Position numbers and translations under genes: made by a program. From Roseibium suaedae (GTDB lineage Bacteria; Pseudomonadota; Alphaproteobacteria; Rhizobiales; Stappiaceae): 64,000 nt of DNA. Shown piece by piece: positions 17,262 to 27,542 of the stretch. Numbering within the stretch: position 1 is the first letter of the stretch; each line of letters starts with the position of its first letter. The stretch covers positions 372,001 through 436,000 of the forward strand of contig NZ_FRBW01000002.1 in assembly GCF_900142725.1 (NCBI RefSeq), read 5' to 3'. Below the pieces are notes generated by a model that had not been told where the DNA came from, did no database searches, and was given only the letters and a program-made list of their open reading frames with translations.

Positions 17262-18419
17262 TCAGGCCGCGTGAAGAGCGGGCTGGCGGTGCTGGTCCAG
17301 CACCTGCCGCGCTTCCTGGCGGGCGATATCCGCAGCAAAGCGCCGCAGGAAGGCAACGATATCGGTCTCCGACGAGAAGCCGTCATCCTGCAACTCGCTC
17401 AAGACCTGCTCTGTCAGCTGACGGGTCAGCTCCAGGCTGAGGTCATGGGCAAAGCTGCCGGCTCTGCGGCGGGCAACCTCTATTGCCAGTACAAAGACCT
17501 GATGCGAGCGGACAGGCAGTCCTGCCTTGCGCAACAGAGCCCGCAAGGCTGCTGGACGGCCGCTGGCAAGCGTCTGTGTAAACCTGGCCATGGGGACGCC
17601 CGTCAGGGCGGACATGGCATTGACGAAGAACCGGTTTTGTCCGCAGCACAAGGAACGCAGCAGCAGGCGCGTGGTCAAGCCGCCGGACAGGCGAAGGTGC
17701 TCGATCAGTTCGGCAAGCCCTTCTTCATCCGCAGCTTCTGCCAGCTTCAATGCAATCTTGTCGGAGGCCTCAGCCAGAAACTCGCGCTCCTCCTCCTCGT
17801 CCTGCACATGCGGCAGAACCAGCGGATGGGTCACCAGGGTTTCGGCATGGCAATGAAGAAGCTTGTGCCGGAGAGCAACCGGCAACTCGGCAAGATGCAG
17901 AAGCTCGCTGCGCACCTTGGCATCGCGTGAAAAACGTTCGGTCAACCGCACCAGGGTTCCGCGCAAAAGGGCAGCTCCCGGATTGGTCAGCAATGCCACG
18001 ACAGCGGATGGAGGAGCGACCTCGGCAATGGCAGCGCAGACGGCAGGCGACACCTTGCTGCGAGCAGCCACAGCCACTCCAACCTTTTCGGAAGGGTGGG
18101 CAAGGCAGTCGATCAGGTCAGCGTCAGTCAGAACAGGCGAATAGGAGACGATGGCAACAGCGGCCTCTTCCTCATCCCCGGCCAGGGCCAGCAGGACACC
18201 CCGGGGGATATCGCTGCAAGGCGCGATGCCTGCTGCCAAAGCAATACGAACCTTCGCACAAGGATCGTCCAGCACCAGCGTCATTGCCGAAGACAGGACC
18301 TTGCGTGCGCTGCTGCCAAAGAGCTCGCCAGCCCAGGCATGAGCCAGATCGGCGGCTGCCGCCGCCCGCAGGTCTTCCTGCGCATTGTCCAATCTGGAGA
18401 GCAAGTCTTGAAGAGTCAT
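17262..18419 (-). CDS. DUF2336 domain-containing protein
   Basis: A 385-aa helical-repeat protein of the alphaproteobacterial DUF2336 family. The N-terminal half has HEAT-like repeats (DDPCAKVRIALAAGIAPCSD, AHPSEKVGVAVAARSKVSP). The C-terminal half has SGGLTTRLLLRSLCCGQNRFF and ALTGVPMARFTQTLASGRPA, the usual conserved block. No catalytic motif is known for the family; it often occurs near cell-cycle or chemotaxis genes. Its 3' end is convergent with the Hpt gene. About 50 bp upstream, TTAA-N7-TTCA differs by one base from a CtrA box. Confidence 0.85.
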   Translation of the reverse strand: MTLQDLLSRLDNAQEDLRAAAAADLAHAWAGELFGSSARKVLSSAMTLVLDDPCAKVRIALAAGIAPCSDIPRGVLLALAGDEEEAAVAIVSYSPVLTDADLIDCLAHPSEKVGVAVAARSKVSPAVCAAIAEVAPPSAVVALLTNPGAALLRGTLVRLTERFSRDAKVRSELLHLAELPVALRHKLLHCHAETLVTHPLVLPHVQDEEEEREFLAEASDKIALKLAEAADEEGLAELIEHLRLSGGLTTRLLLRSLCCGQNRFFVNAMSALTGVPMARFTQTLASGRPAALRALLRKAGLPVRSHQVFVLAIEVARRRAGSFAHDLSLELTRQLTEQVLSELQDDGFSSETDIVAFLRRFAADIARQEARQVLDQHRQPALHAA

Positions 18420-18532
18420 GGCACCGCAAACACAAACCGTTGTCGAAGCATCATCGCTTCAAAGGTTTAACGTTCGGTTCACCATAAAAATGCGGAGGAC
18501 TTTTCTTTCTGCCGCCGGGTTTTGGACAATCC

Positions 18533-19591
18533 TCAGACCGGAGGAAGCAGGTCCTTCTTCTTCTGCGCGACCTCGTAAGTGAGGAACTTGGTCAGATCGA
18601 GGGGCCCTTCGCCATTCTCGCCATTGAGTTCCTGTACCGCCACATTGGCTGCCGGACCGGAATTCACATTGGACGAACTCGACAGGATATCCGCCCGTTC
18701 AACCGCCGAAAACGCAGAGTCAAAGCGCGAGCGCAGCGACTGCCGTTCAGAGGAAGGGTCATTGCGGAACAGGGCCTGGAAAGGACCTTGAGCGTCATGG
18801 GCCTTGAAGGCTGACACGACATCATTGGTTGCCGCCTGAAGGTTCTCACCGAGGTTCTGGCTCGCATCCGCAAAGGCCAATGCTTCGGAACCAGAGGACA
18901 CCGGCTTTGAACCGGGGACGAGACCAACGGACGTGATGTTCTTCGAGCTTTCCGGCGAAACGCTCGCAATCATGGTCACGGCGTCATGCTTGGACGTGAT
19001 CGCCGAATAAACCTCTGACGTGCTGCGGGCCGTGCCATCGGAATTATAGAAAATCGACTTGTTGGCCTTGGCCTGAGCCGGGAACAGCTTGTCTGCGCGC
19101 GCATCCGCATTGCTTTGCGTCGACTCGATCAGGCGCTTGGCGCCATTGGCGCCGAGGAAATGCGCCATGTAGAGTTCGCCTTCGCTCGGATTACGGCCAA
19201 GCTTGCGGGTCAGGTAGTCCGCGTTCTTCTGGGTAAAGGCGCCAGCCATCAGCGAGGAGATTTCCGGGTCCTTGCGCAGGTTCAGGATTTCCTGACGCGC
19301 CTGGGGATCGGAGACCACAAACCTGCCGCTTTTGGTCTGCTGGATCTGGTCAGCGTATTTGCCGAGTCCCAGCTCCGCTCCCGATTCCTTCATCGTTTCC
19401 AGCCAGGTGGATTCGATGAACTGGAACAGTCCGGTCGCACTGGAGGTCTTGGCTTTTGCATCCGTGTTGAAGGACGATTCACGGGCAGCCGTCTTCACAA
19501 GATAATCGAAGGACGTGCCCGTCGATGTACTTGCGGTTTGAAATGCTTGCTCGATCCGGGACGCGATCGAGGCAGAGTCAGCGACGCGCAT
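18533..19591 (-). CDS. Lytic transglycosylase domain protein (SLT-like)
   Basis: A 352-aa peptidoglycan lyase without an obvious signal peptide. The SLT-like fold is at the N-terminus: VKTAARESSFNTDAKAKTSS with catalytic Glu38, TGLFQFIESTWLETM, then YMAHFLGANGAKRLI. The C-terminal 200 residues are low in conservation and rich in Ser, Ala and Asn. The ATG has AGGAG 8 nt upstream. A perfect CtrA-type box lies 55 bp upstream of the start, which fits a role in flagellar or cell-cycle-linked wall remodelling, as with other rhizobial proteins of this type exported by non-Sec routes. Confidence 0.82.
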   Translation of the reverse strand: MRVADSASIASRIEQAFQTASTSTGTSFDYLVKTAARESSFNTDAKAKTSSATGLFQFIESTWLETMKESGAELGLGKYADQIQQTKSGRFVVSDPQARQEILNLRKDPEISSLMAGAFTQKNADYLTRKLGRNPSEGELYMAHFLGANGAKRLIESTQSNADARADKLFPAQAKANKSIFYNSDGTARSTSEVYSAITSKHDAVTMIASVSPESSKNITSVGLVPGSKPVSSGSEALAFADASQNLGENLQAATNDVVSAFKAHDAQGPFQALFRNDPSSERQSLRSRFDSAFSAVERADILSSSSNVNSGPAANVAVQELNGENGEGPLDLTKFLTYEVAQKKKDLLPPV

Positions 19592-19645
19592 AGCCCTTCT
19601 CCTCGATGGAATGGTTACTGGTTTGTTAATTTCGGGCCCAATTGG

Positions 19646-19660
19646 TTAACAAAACCTTAA
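19646..19660. promoter_or_regulatory. CtrA-type binding box upstream of the lytic transglycosylase gene
   Basis: TTAACAAAACCTTAA is a perfect TTAA-N7-TTAA, the full-site consensus of the alphaproteobacterial cell-cycle regulator CtrA. It is 55-69 bp upstream of the start codon of the minus-strand transglycosylase gene. Confidence 0.6.
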
Positions 19661-19724
19661 CAAGCCCTTTCCCCACCCCCAGACGGCCTGGAAAGTGACG
19701 TTTTCCTGTGCATTCAAATGGAAA

Positions 19725-19751
19725 GGGCCGGACGCTATCCACATCCGGCCC
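19725..19751 (-). terminator. Hairpin downstream of the flavin reductase gene
   Basis: GGGCCGGA pairs with TCCGGCCC over an 11-nt loop, 32 bp past the end of the minus-strand flavin reductase gene. Only CTTTCC follows on that strand, so it is a weak intrinsic terminator. Confidence 0.55.
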
Positions 19752-19782
19752 AAATCCGCAACGTCAGTTTTGACAGGGCAAC

Positions 19783-20385
19783 TTACGCCTTCGGACGCGC
19801 CAGCTCGAACACTTCGGTCACAGCGGCGTAATCCATGTAGCCGAGTCGCGACAGATGCTGCACGCCCGTCATATCCAGTCGCCCGTCCTTCAGGCAGGCA
19901 TCATCGATATGAACCGCAACCACCTGACCAAGAACGATCCAGGAGTTGGTCGGCGTTCCATCCAGATCCGATGGTCGGATCACCTGAAGCACCTTGCACT
20001 CCAGAGCAGCGGGTGCAGCGGCAACACGCGGGGCCTTCACCAGCTTGCACGCAGCCATTTCCAGGCCTGCCCGCTCGAACTCGGACTCCCCGTGAGGCAG
20101 CGGCGCAGACGAGGCATTCATGGCATCGCGCAAGGCGAAGCTCACAAGATTGCAGACGAACTCGCCCGTGGCCTCAACGTTGCTCACCGTGTCCTTGTAG
20201 CCGGAGGATGAAAACATCACCATCGGCGGCGCATCACTCACGGCATTGAAGAAGCTGTAGGGCGCAAGGTTCGGCTTGCCATCCGCGTCGAGCGTCGAGA
20301 TCCAGCCGATCGGCCGGGGTGCAACAATCGCCTTGAACGGATTGAACTTCAGCCCGTGATCGTTCGTGGCGGTTTCATAGAACAT
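19783..20385 (-). CDS. Flavin reductase-like domain protein (DIM6/NTAB family)
   Basis: A 200-aa FMN-binding split-barrel protein. Typical motifs are the IVAPRPIGWISTLDADGKPN strand-turn, LAPYSFFNAVSDAPPMVMFSSS (FMN contacts) and EFVCNLVSFALRDAMNASS. Such proteins reduce flavin with NAD(P)H, or bind FMN and supply a partner oxygenase. It begins 3 bp after the stop codon of the nitroreductase gene, so the two flavoproteins form an operon. The substrate is unknown. Confidence 0.88.
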   Translation of the reverse strand: MFYETATNDHGLKFNPFKAIVAPRPIGWISTLDADGKPNLAPYSFFNAVSDAPPMVMFSSSGYKDTVSNVEATGEFVCNLVSFALRDAMNASSAPLPHGESEFERAGLEMAACKLVKAPRVAAAPAALECKVLQVIRPSDLDGTPTNSWIVLGQVVAVHIDDACLKDGRLDMTGVQHLSRLGYMDYAAVTEVFELARPKA

Positions 20386-20388
20386 GGA

Positions 20389-20982
20389 TCAGCCTTCCTG
20401 CCAGGTGGTGACGATGTCGGCGAGTTCGGGACGCGGCCGCTCGAAGGGCGCCTGGGTTGGCGTGCCGATATGGATGAAGCCCGCAAAGCGCTCACCTTCT
20501 CCGCAACCAAGGTAGCGGGAGGCTTCTTCATCGAAACAATACCATTCGGACAGCCACTGGGCCGCATAACCGGACGCACTGGCTGCATTGACCAGCGACA
20601 GGCACACAGCCCCGGCCGAAAGTTCCTGCTCCCAGACCGGGATCTTGGGATGGATGGCTGCGGTGCTGATCACACCGATCACGACCGTGCCGCGCGTGAA
20701 CCGGGTCAGCTCCTGCTCCCGGCGGGCATCATCCAGCGGGCCGTTCCGCTCTTCCGCCATCTGCGCCAGGCGTTCGCCAATGACTTTCCCCTGTTCGGAC
20801 CGGTAAAGGACGAACCGCCAGGGGGCGAGCTTGCCGTGATCAGGCACCCGCGCACCGGCCGTCAGAATGGCTGTCAGCTCGGCCTCGTCCGGCCCGGGTG
20901 CGGAGAGGGTCACGGAGGGGTGCGACCGGCGGGTCAGCAGGAAGTCGAGAACTTCCGGACGGCGGGGTGCAAATTCAGACAT
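20389..20982 (-). CDS. Nitroreductase family protein (YdjA-like)
   Basis: A 197-aa FMN-dependent nitroreductase. Motifs are LLTRRSHPSVTLSAPGPDEA (FMN phosphate-binding Arg pair), GARVPDHGKLAPWRFVL (typical of the YdjA subgroup) and SAGAVCLSLVNAASASGYAAQWL. The short size without a large excursion domain also matches YdjA. The ATG opening MSEFAPRRP was chosen over a start 18 codons upstream. It is the first gene of a two-gene unit with the flavin reductase. Confidence 0.88.
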   Translation of the reverse strand: MSEFAPRRPEVLDFLLTRRSHPSVTLSAPGPDEAELTAILTAGARVPDHGKLAPWRFVLYRSEQGKVIGERLAQMAEERNGPLDDARREQELTRFTRGTVVIGVISTAAIHPKIPVWEQELSAGAVCLSLVNAASASGYAAQWLSEWYCFDEEASRYLGCGEGERFAGFIHIGTPTQAPFERPRPELADIVTTWQEG

Positions 20983-21271
20983 GATGAAACCCTGGTTGCT
21001 TGGGTTTAAAAGTGAGGGACCTTTGACGTAATCCATTCACAGCCGATGTCAACTGAATGAGAAATGTCTTGAATTCGTCCCAATTTCGGACGAACAAGGC
21101 AGATCATTGAAAAGCAGGATCACCCGCCGTTCCGGCTGAGGAGGATCCGTGACATCAGGGTAATGGTGCAGCGGACAGATCCGGACCGCAGCACCGGCTA
21201 GGGCCTCAAACGGAGAGCACGCGGACCGGGGTCCCGTTCCCTCTCCCAAGCGGCAAGACCGGACAGGAAAA

Positions 21272-22375
21272 GTGCAAGCAGTGAGACAGCGTTTCGCCCT
21301 TTGGCTTGGAGTAGTAACCTGGGTTTTGGCCGCAAGCGTATCCGGCTCTTCTGCCCAGGAACTCGCCCCTCCCTTGTCGACCGACCTCGCAGCCCCTTTT
21401 TCTGCCGCCCTTTCCTCCGATGCCCTGCCCATGCCTCCGGCGCCCAAGCCCCACCCGGACGCGCCTGCTGAAGCTGCGGAAACGCCAATCGAGAATCTAC
21501 TCGACCGGGCACCGGAACCGCTTTTCTCGGACACTCTCGTCCCTTATGCGCCCTCCGTTCATCTGAACCCGGCAGGAGCCCCTGCCGAAAACCAGGGCGC
21601 GCTCTATCTGATGGCCCGCCTGAACCGGGACAGCCAGCCGATTGAAAAGGGCCTGATCTGGCGGATCTACAGCGAGACCACCAACGAGGAAGGCCGGCTG
21701 GAACTGGTTTCCACGTCCGAGGGTGGCGACGCCGAGTTCCGGCTTGATCCGGGCGTCTACCTGATCCACACGGCCTATGGCTATGCTACGGCAGTCAACC
21801 GCATCGTGATGGGCCGGGACGTGAAGTCCAAGATGGTCACGCTCAATGCAGGCGGCCTGAAGCTGGAAGCAGCCCTGACCGAAGACAACGCCATCAAGAA
21901 GGGCCCCCTCCTCTTCGACATCTATGGCACGGAATTCGATGAGCGCGGCGAGCGCAAGCTGGTTGCCCAGAACGTTCAGCCGGGCAAGATCATCCGGCTT
22001 GCTGCGGACACCTATCATGTGGTCAGCCGTTACGGTGACGTGAATGCGGTGGTCCGTGCGGACATTCAGGTCATTGCCGGCAAGCTGACCGAAGCAACCA
22101 TGCATCACAAGGCCGCCGGCATCACCTTGAAGCTTGTGAATGCTCCAGGCGGCGAAGCCATCGCCAACACCTCCTGGGCGGTTCTCAGCCCCGGCGGCGA
22201 CGTGGTGGTGGAAGCCAATGGCGCCTTCCCGCGCTTCGTTCTGGCGTCGGGCGAATATGAAGTGATCGCCCGCAACAACGGCGTGAACTACCGCTCCGAC
22301 TTCGAAGTCCAGACCGGCAATGACCGCGAAGTCGAAGTCATGGCCTCGGACGAAAACACCGCCGTCGCGAACTGA
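21272..22375 (+). CDS. Secreted protein of unknown function
   Basis: A 367-aa exported protein. The GTG start follows GGACAGGAAAA, and the signal peptide (FALWLGVVTWVLAASVSGSSAQ) is clear. A Pro/Ala-rich linker of about 60 residues follows. The remainder is made of repeated beta-sandwich-like units with recurring RLDPGVYLIHTAYGYA, IRLAADTYHVVSRYGD and FVLASGEYEVIARNNG blocks, each a Gly-x-Tyr-x-(V/I) strand pattern like carboxypeptidase-regulatory or fibronectin-like folds. At least three copies can be seen. A periplasmic or surface structural role is likely, but no function is recognised. It stands alone between divergent and convergent neighbours. Confidence 0.75.
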   Translation: MQAVRQRFALWLGVVTWVLAASVSGSSAQELAPPLSTDLAAPFSAALSSDALPMPPAPKPHPDAPAEAAETPIENLLDRAPEPLFSDTLVPYAPSVHLNPAGAPAENQGALYLMARLNRDSQPIEKGLIWRIYSETTNEEGRLELVSTSEGGDAEFRLDPGVYLIHTAYGYATAVNRIVMGRDVKSKMVTLNAGGLKLEAALTEDNAIKKGPLLFDIYGTEFDERGERKLVAQNVQPGKIIRLAADTYHVVSRYGDVNAVVRADIQVIAGKLTEATMHHKAAGITLKLVNAPGGEAIANTSWAVLSPGGDVVVEANGAFPRFVLASGEYEVIARNNGVNYRSDFEVQTGNDREVEVMASDENTAVAN

Positions 22376-22396
22376 GGCACCTGCGCTCCGGCTTGA

Positions 22397-23218
22397 TCAG
22401 GCCCGCTTCATCGCCAGGGCGGCAACCGCTTGCTGCAGATGGTCCATCACCTGCTTCTGGTCCTTGAGCCCGGACAGTTGCTCATAGGGGATGGGCGTTC
22501 CCGCCCTGACCCGGATCACCGTGCCCAGCAGCTTGCGGAATTCCCGCACCAGCAGAGCCAGCCGCAGGGTCAGGGAATAGCGCGAGACCAGATGGAACAG
22601 CCAGGAATTCTGCCCATCGAACCACACAGGCAGAACGGTTGCCCGTGAAGAGCGGATCATCTTTGCGGTAAAGGTCTTCCACGGCAGCTCCTGCGCCTTG
22701 CCAAAGGGACGAGCCGCCGTCGCGACCCCTCCCCCTGGAAAGACCACGATGGTCACCCCTTCAGACAGAAGGCGCAGCGCCTCGCGCCGGGTTTCCATGT
22801 TGGTCTGCAGCGCCTCGCGGCTCTCTTCAAAATCCACCGGCAGGGAGAAAGGCCGTACCTCCGGAACCTTTAGCAACTCGTTGTTGATCAGAATCCGGAA
22901 CGGCCGGCCCAATTGTTCGGCCAGAGCCAGAAGCGCCAGACCATCACCGATCCCATAAGGATGATTGGCGATGATCACCAGCGGCCCCTCCGGCAATTCC
23001 CGGGGCGGCCAGACACTGTCATCCAGTGCGACACCCAAATTGAGCAACCCGAGCAGATCGCTCCACATGGACGCGGATGGACCAGCCGCACCTTTTTGCC
23101 AAATCTCATAAAGCCCCAGGAGCTGCTTCCTTCCGGACAGCCCTTCGATTGAGCGGATGACCCATCGCTTGAGTGGCGGATGGCTGGCATTGGCATAGCT
23201 GAAATGGGCGTAGTCCAA
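22397..23218 (-). CDS. Lysophospholipid acyltransferase family protein (PlsC-like)
   Basis: A 273-aa acyltransferase. The catalytic block is ANHPYGIGDG (His86 and Asp92, an HX5D spacing found in the OlsA-like branch rather than the HX4D of PlsC), with VVFPGGGVATA as the acceptor-phosphate motif and LPVWFDGQNSW after it. It likely transfers an acyl chain to a lysolipid at the inner membrane; ornithine-lipid or phosphatidic-acid synthesis are options. It follows thrS on the same strand, but a terminator hairpin lies between. Confidence 0.8.
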   Translation of the reverse strand: MDYAHFSYANASHPPLKRWVIRSIEGLSGRKQLLGLYEIWQKGAAGPSASMWSDLLGLLNLGVALDDSVWPPRELPEGPLVIIANHPYGIGDGLALLALAEQLGRPFRILINNELLKVPEVRPFSLPVDFEESREALQTNMETRREALRLLSEGVTIVVFPGGGVATAARPFGKAQELPWKTFTAKMIRSSRATVLPVWFDGQNSWLFHLVSRYSLTLRLALLVREFRKLLGTVIRVRAGTPIPYEQLSGLKDQKQVMDHLQQAVAALAMKRA

Positions 23219-23323
23219 CCGGCTCTCCTTCCGCTTTGGGTCCGAGATTCAGGACAATCAATCTGGTGGCGGACCTTAGCCAACACACGATTGCGGTTTT
23301 GTGAAACTGGCCCCGGAAACACA

Positions 23324-23351
23324 GGAGGCCGCAGATATCTCCGCGGCCTCC
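23324..23351. terminator. Terminator hairpin downstream of thrS
   Basis: GGAGGCCGC pairs with GCGGCCTCC across a 10-nt loop, 28 bp past the end of thrS. TGTGTTT follows on the minus strand and CGATTTT on the plus strand, so it may work in both directions. Confidence 0.7.
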
Positions 23352-23378
23352 CGATTTTCAGATTGTCACGACGCGTTA

Positions 23379-25355
23379 TCAGCCGCGCTTCAGGTCCGGG
23401 GCGATCGCCTCGTCCTTGAAGGCTGCAATCGCGTCGTCCAGGCTCATGGCCGTCTGGTTCTGGGAACCCAGGCGGCGGATGTTGACCGTCCGCTCTTCGG
23501 CTTCGCGCTTGCCGCAGACCACCATGACCGGCACCTTGGCCAGCGAGTGTTCACGGACCTTGTAGTTGATCTTCTCATTGCGGAAGTCGGTCTCGACCTT
23601 GAGACCGGCCTTCTTGAGCAGCTCAGCCACTTCGCGGCCATAGTCATCGGCTTCCGACGTGATCGTCGCCACAACGACCTGCACCGGCGACAGCCAGAGC
23701 GGGAAGTGACCGGCGAAGTTCTCGATCAGGATACCGAGGAAACGCTCCATGGAACCGCAGATCGCGCGGTGGATCATCACCGGGGTCTTCTTCTCGCCAT
23801 CGCTGTCGACGAAGAAGGCACCGAAACGTTCCGGCAGGTTGAAGTCGACCTGGGTGGTGCCGCACTGCCATTCACGGCCGATCGCATCGCGCAGGGTATA
23901 TTCGAACTTCGGACCGTAGAACGCGCCCTCACCCGGCAGGATGTCGGTCTTGATGCGGCCGCCGGACTGATCGGCGATCTGCTTCAGAACCTTGGACATG
24001 ACCTCTTCGGCATGGTCCCACATCTCGTCGGAGCCAACGCGCTTTTCCGGACGGGTCGAGAGCTTCACAACGATCTCGTTGAAGCCGAAGTCCTCATAGA
24101 CCGACAGGATCAATTCGTTGATCTTCAGGCACTCGGCCGCCATCTGCTCTTCCGTGCAGAAGATATGGGCGTCGTCCTGAGTGAAGCCGCGCACGCGCAT
24201 CAGCCCGTGCATGGCGCCCGAAGGCTCATAGCGGTGCACCGCGCCGAACTCGGCAAGGCGCAGCGGCAGGTCGCGGTAGGACTTCAGGCCATGTTTGAAG
24301 ATCTGGACGTGACCGGGGCAGTTCATCGGCTTCAGAGCGAAGACGCGGGTGTCTTCGGCTTCCGTATCCGCGCACTGAACGGAGAACATGTTCTCCTTGT
24401 ACCAGCCCCAGTGACCGGAGGTCTCCCACAGCGAGGTATCGAGCACCTGCGGTGCGTTGACCTCGTCATAGTCGGCTTCCAGGCGGCGGCGCATGTAAGC
24501 GGTCAGCTTCTGGAACAGGCTCCAGCCCTTGGCATGCCAGAAAACGACGCCCGGACCTTCTTCCTGGAAATGGAACAGATCCATCTCGCGGCCGAGCTTG
24601 CGGTGATCGCGCTTCTCGGCTTCTTCCAGCATGTGGAGATAGCCCTTGAGATCCGCGTCATTCGCCCATGCCGTCGCATAGATACGGGTCAGCATCTCGT
24701 TGTTGCTGTCCCCGCGCCAATAGGCACCGGCCACCTTCATCAGCTTGAAGCTGTCGCCAATCTGACGGGTGCTCGCCATATGCGGGCCACGGCAAAGGTC
24801 CAGCCACTGGCCCTGACGGTAGATCTTGAGATCCTGGCCTTCCGGGATGGCATCGACCAGCTCGACCTTGTAGTCCTCGCCCTTGGCCTTGAAGAACTGC
24901 TTGGCCTCGTCCCGGCTCCACACTTCCTTGGTGAAGGCGGCGCCACGAGCGATGATCTCGCGCATCTTCTTTTCGATGACCGGCAGGTCTTCCGGCGTGA
25001 ACGGCCAGTCTTCACGCGTGTCCGGATGGACGCGCTTGAAGTCATAGTAGAAGCCGTTCTCGATGACCGGGCCGATGGTGACCTGGGTACCCGGCCACAG
25101 TTCCTGCACGGCTTCTGCCATCACGTGGGCGGCGTCGTGCCGGATCAGCTCAAGCGCACGGGGATCGTCGCGGGTGACAATCTCGATCCGGGCGTTGGCT
25201 GTGATCGGGTCGGAAAGGTCCTTGAGTTCCCCATCCAGAGCCATGGCGACGGCCTTCTTGGCCAGCGACTTGGAAATGCCTTCGGCAACCGCTGCACCGG
25301 TGGTTCCGGGCGCGACTTCACGAATGGAGTTGTCGGGGAAAGTCAGTTGAATCAT
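23379..25355 (-). CDS. thrS: Threonyl-tRNA synthetase
   Basis: A 658-aa class II synthetase of full length. The order is: TGS domain ([20 protein letters not shown], residues 1-62); editing/SAD domain with [19 protein letters not shown]; catalytic core with [23 protein letters not shown] (zinc Cys) and [20 protein letters not shown]; and an anticodon-binding domain from about residue 560 ([17 protein letters not shown]). No T-box-like leader is visible upstream. It is monocistronic, with the chemotaxis receptor gene upstream separated by about 250 bp. Confidence 0.97.
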   Translation of the reverse strand: MIQLTFPDNSIREVAPGTTGAAVAEGISKSLAKKAVAMALDGELKDLSDPITANARIEIVTRDDPRALELIRHDAAHVMAEAVQELWPGTQVTIGPVIENGFYYDFKRVHPDTREDWPFTPEDLPVIEKKMREIIARGAAFTKEVWSRDEAKQFFKAKGEDYKVELVDAIPEGQDLKIYRQGQWLDLCRGPHMASTRQIGDSFKLMKVAGAYWRGDSNNEMLTRIYATAWANDADLKGYLHMLEEAEKRDHRKLGREMDLFHFQEEGPGVVFWHAKGWSLFQKLTAYMRRRLEADYDEVNAPQVLDTSLWETSGHWGWYKENMFSVQCADTEAEDTRVFALKPMNCPGHVQIFKHGLKSYRDLPLRLAEFGAVHRYEPSGAMHGLMRVRGFTQDDAHIFCTEEQMAAECLKINELILSVYEDFGFNEIVVKLSTRPEKRVGSDEMWDHAEEVMSKVLKQIADQSGGRIKTDILPGEGAFYGPKFEYTLRDAIGREWQCGTTQVDFNLPERFGAFFVDSDGEKKTPVMIHRAICGSMERFLGILIENFAGHFPLWLSPVQVVVATITSEADDYGREVAELLKKAGLKVETDFRNEKINYKVREHSLAKVPVMVVCGKREAEERTVNIRRLGSQNQTAMSLDDAIAAFKDEAIAPDLKRG

Positions 25356-25544
25356 GTCTCATCTCCTGCTCACTCCTGCGAACAAGGCAGGTAAGCTGTC
25401 GGTGTTTTGAAGGCGTTTCACATACGGGATTTGGGCGCATCAGACAACCTTTTCGGCACAACCTTCAGGAAGTTCTGAAGCCCTCTTTCAAGGCGGAAGA
25501 GACAAAAGTCACCTTCCCCCCGGATGCAGACCGTCAAATCCAAA

Positions 25545-25577
25545 TGCAAACGGGCCGAACCTTGCGGTTCAGCCCGT
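25545..25577 (-). terminator. Terminator of the chemotaxis receptor gene
   Basis: On the minus strand ACGGGCTGAACC pairs with GGTTCGGCCCGT (one mismatch, 4-nt loop) and is followed by TTTGCATTT. It lies 30 bp beyond the receptor stop codon. Confidence 0.8.
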
Positions 25578-25607
25578 CGCCCTCATGACATGTCCGGTGT
25601 TTGGAGG

Positions 25608-27281
25608 TCAGGCTGCCCGGAGTGTCCGGAGGAACTCGCCGACTTCCTTTTCCAGGGTGCGGGACTGCTGGGTCAGCGTGCCGGAAAGCCCCATCAGCTG
25701 GGTCGAGGCAGCGCCGGTCATTTCCGCCGCAGTCCCCACCCCGGCAATGTTCTGGGTGACTTCATTGGCCCCCATGGCTGCACGGTTGATGTTGGTTGCG
25801 ATCTCTTCCGAGGCCGCCCCCTGCTGCTCGACTGCCGCGGAGATCGCCTGCGCCGCATCCTGAATGGTGCTGATGGTCCCGACGATCTGGGAGATCGATC
25901 CAACCGTCGTCCTGGTGGCCGCCTGGATTTCGGCAATCTTGCCCGAGATCTCTTCGGTCGCCTTGGCAGTCTGGCTGGCCAGACCCTTGACCTCCGCCGC
26001 CACCACTGCAAAGCCCTTGCCAGCTTCACCGGCACGCGCTGCCTCGATCGTGGCATTCAGAGCCAGAAGATTGGTCTGCTCGGCAATCGTGGTGATCAGT
26101 TCCACCACTTCACCGATCTTCTGCGCTGCTTCGGACAGCGAATTCACATGACGGCTGGTCTGCTCTGCCGTGCTCGCGGCTTCCTTCGAAATCGCGGCAG
26201 ACCGTTCGACCTGTGCCGAAATCTCGTTGATCGAAGCCGACAGTTCTTCCGCGCCGGCGGCTACGGTCTGCACATTCGTAGATGCATCTTCAGCGGCCCC
26301 CGAGACGGCCTGAGCCTGGCGCGAGGTCTCTTCTGCATTCGAGGACAGGCCTTCCGCAGCCCCAGCAACATCGGAGGATGCGCTGACAAGAGACTGGACC
26401 AGCTTGCCCATGCTTGCCTCGAACCGGTCAGCCATTGCACGGCGCTCAACAAGGATACGCTCGGCGCTCTTCGCCTCATTCTCGATCTGCTCAGCCCGCA
26501 GGCGCTCATTTTCACTCAGGCTATCCCGGAACGTCAGAAGGGTATTTGCCATGTCCCCCAACTCGTTCTTGCGGCCTGCGCAAGGAATGACAGTTGCAAA
26601 GTCACCGCCGGCAATCTGCTTCATCGCTGCAGAAATGCCGACGATGTATCGCGTAACATTGGCAACAATGTAGTAAATGTAGGCGAGACCGATGATGCCT
26701 GCGATCGTTGCGATCACCGCAAAGATCATGAAAGCAGTCGAATAGGCTTCTGAAGCTTGGACGGCAGACGCTTGGGACCCCTTCTCATTGATCTCGATCA
26801 GTTCGACCAGATCACTGGAAAGGTCCTCAAAGGTCGCCCGCATTTCCTTGCGCAGGATCGTTTCGGCTTCATCATTCTTGTTCTGACGGGACAGGGCAAT
26901 AACCTCGTCCCCCCTCTGCACATATCCGTTCCATTTGGCTTTGAAGCCTTCATAGATCTTGCGCTCATCCTCCGAAGAAATCAGAGCCTCGTAAGTCCGA
27001 AACTTGTCGGCAATTCCAGCCTTGATATCCGCAAGGAAGGTTTCGACCGATTTCATCGACGCTTCATCTTCCGACATGATGTGTTCGGCCTGATAGATTC
27101 GATAGTCGGATGTGGAAGTGTTGATTGCATTTATCACTGCGACACTGGGCAGCCAGTTGTTGGCCAGGTCCTCTGCGCTGTCATCCAGCGTCGCGAAGCC
27201 AGATAGGCCAGCCCAGACCAAGGCCGCAACCGCAGCGAGAAGTGCTGCAGTAAATGAAATCAGAAGCGTCCTCAAACTCAT
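25608..27281 (-). CDS. Methyl-accepting chemotaxis protein with a four-helix-bundle sensor
   Basis: A 557-aa inner-membrane chemoreceptor. It has a first transmembrane helix at residues 7-28, a periplasmic helical sensor of about 150 residues (4HB_MCP type), a second helix near 183-206 ([20 protein letters not shown]), a HAMP linker, and a long coiled-coil signalling domain with the conserved hairpin tip [20 protein letters not shown] and [20 protein letters not shown]. The sequence ends LRTLRAA with no CheR-binding pentapeptide. No che genes are nearby. The ligand is unknown. Confidence 0.93.
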   Translation of the reverse strand: MSLRTLLISFTAALLAAVAALVWAGLSGFATLDDSAEDLANNWLPSVAVINAINTSTSDYRIYQAEHIMSEDEASMKSVETFLADIKAGIADKFRTYEALISSEDERKIYEGFKAKWNGYVQRGDEVIALSRQNKNDEAETILRKEMRATFEDLSSDLVELIEINEKGSQASAVQASEAYSTAFMIFAVIATIAGIIGLAYIYYIVANVTRYIVGISAAMKQIAGGDFATVIPCAGRKNELGDMANTLLTFRDSLSENERLRAEQIENEAKSAERILVERRAMADRFEASMGKLVQSLVSASSDVAGAAEGLSSNAEETSRQAQAVSGAAEDASTNVQTVAAGAEELSASINEISAQVERSAAISKEAASTAEQTSRHVNSLSEAAQKIGEVVELITTIAEQTNLLALNATIEAARAGEAGKGFAVVAAEVKGLASQTAKATEEISGKIAEIQAATRTTVGSISQIVGTISTIQDAAQAISAAVEQQGAASEEIATNINRAAMGANEVTQNIAGVGTAAEMTGAASTQLMGLSGTLTQQSRTLEKEVGEFLRTLRAA

Positions 27282-27542
27282 TTCCGTGATGCTCCAAAAA
27301 GCAAGTTACCCTACGACAAATATCAGCAGAGTCATTAACGGACATTAAAATGATAAGTAGTCAAACACGCAGAAAACTTTATATATAGAGATCTGGTTTA
27401 TTTTTGATGTCGTGAAAACTTGAAAAATGGGAACGGATCAGAAATCAGAAGAAAAACAACGGCACAGACAAATAAAAACGCCCAATAGCCCTGTAACAAA
27501 TGCGAGGGCGCAAACGGGGGAATTGAGCTGAAAATGAACCGT

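Noticed and set aside
18467-18481. TTAA-N7-TTCA upstream of the DUF2336 gene as a CtrA box
   Set aside because: One mismatch in the second half-site; kept as a near match in the gene entry but not listed as a site.
27336-27349. TTAACGGACATTAA as a CtrA box upstream of the chemotaxis receptor
   Set aside because: The spacing between the TTAA halves is six, not seven, so it does not meet the full-site consensus.
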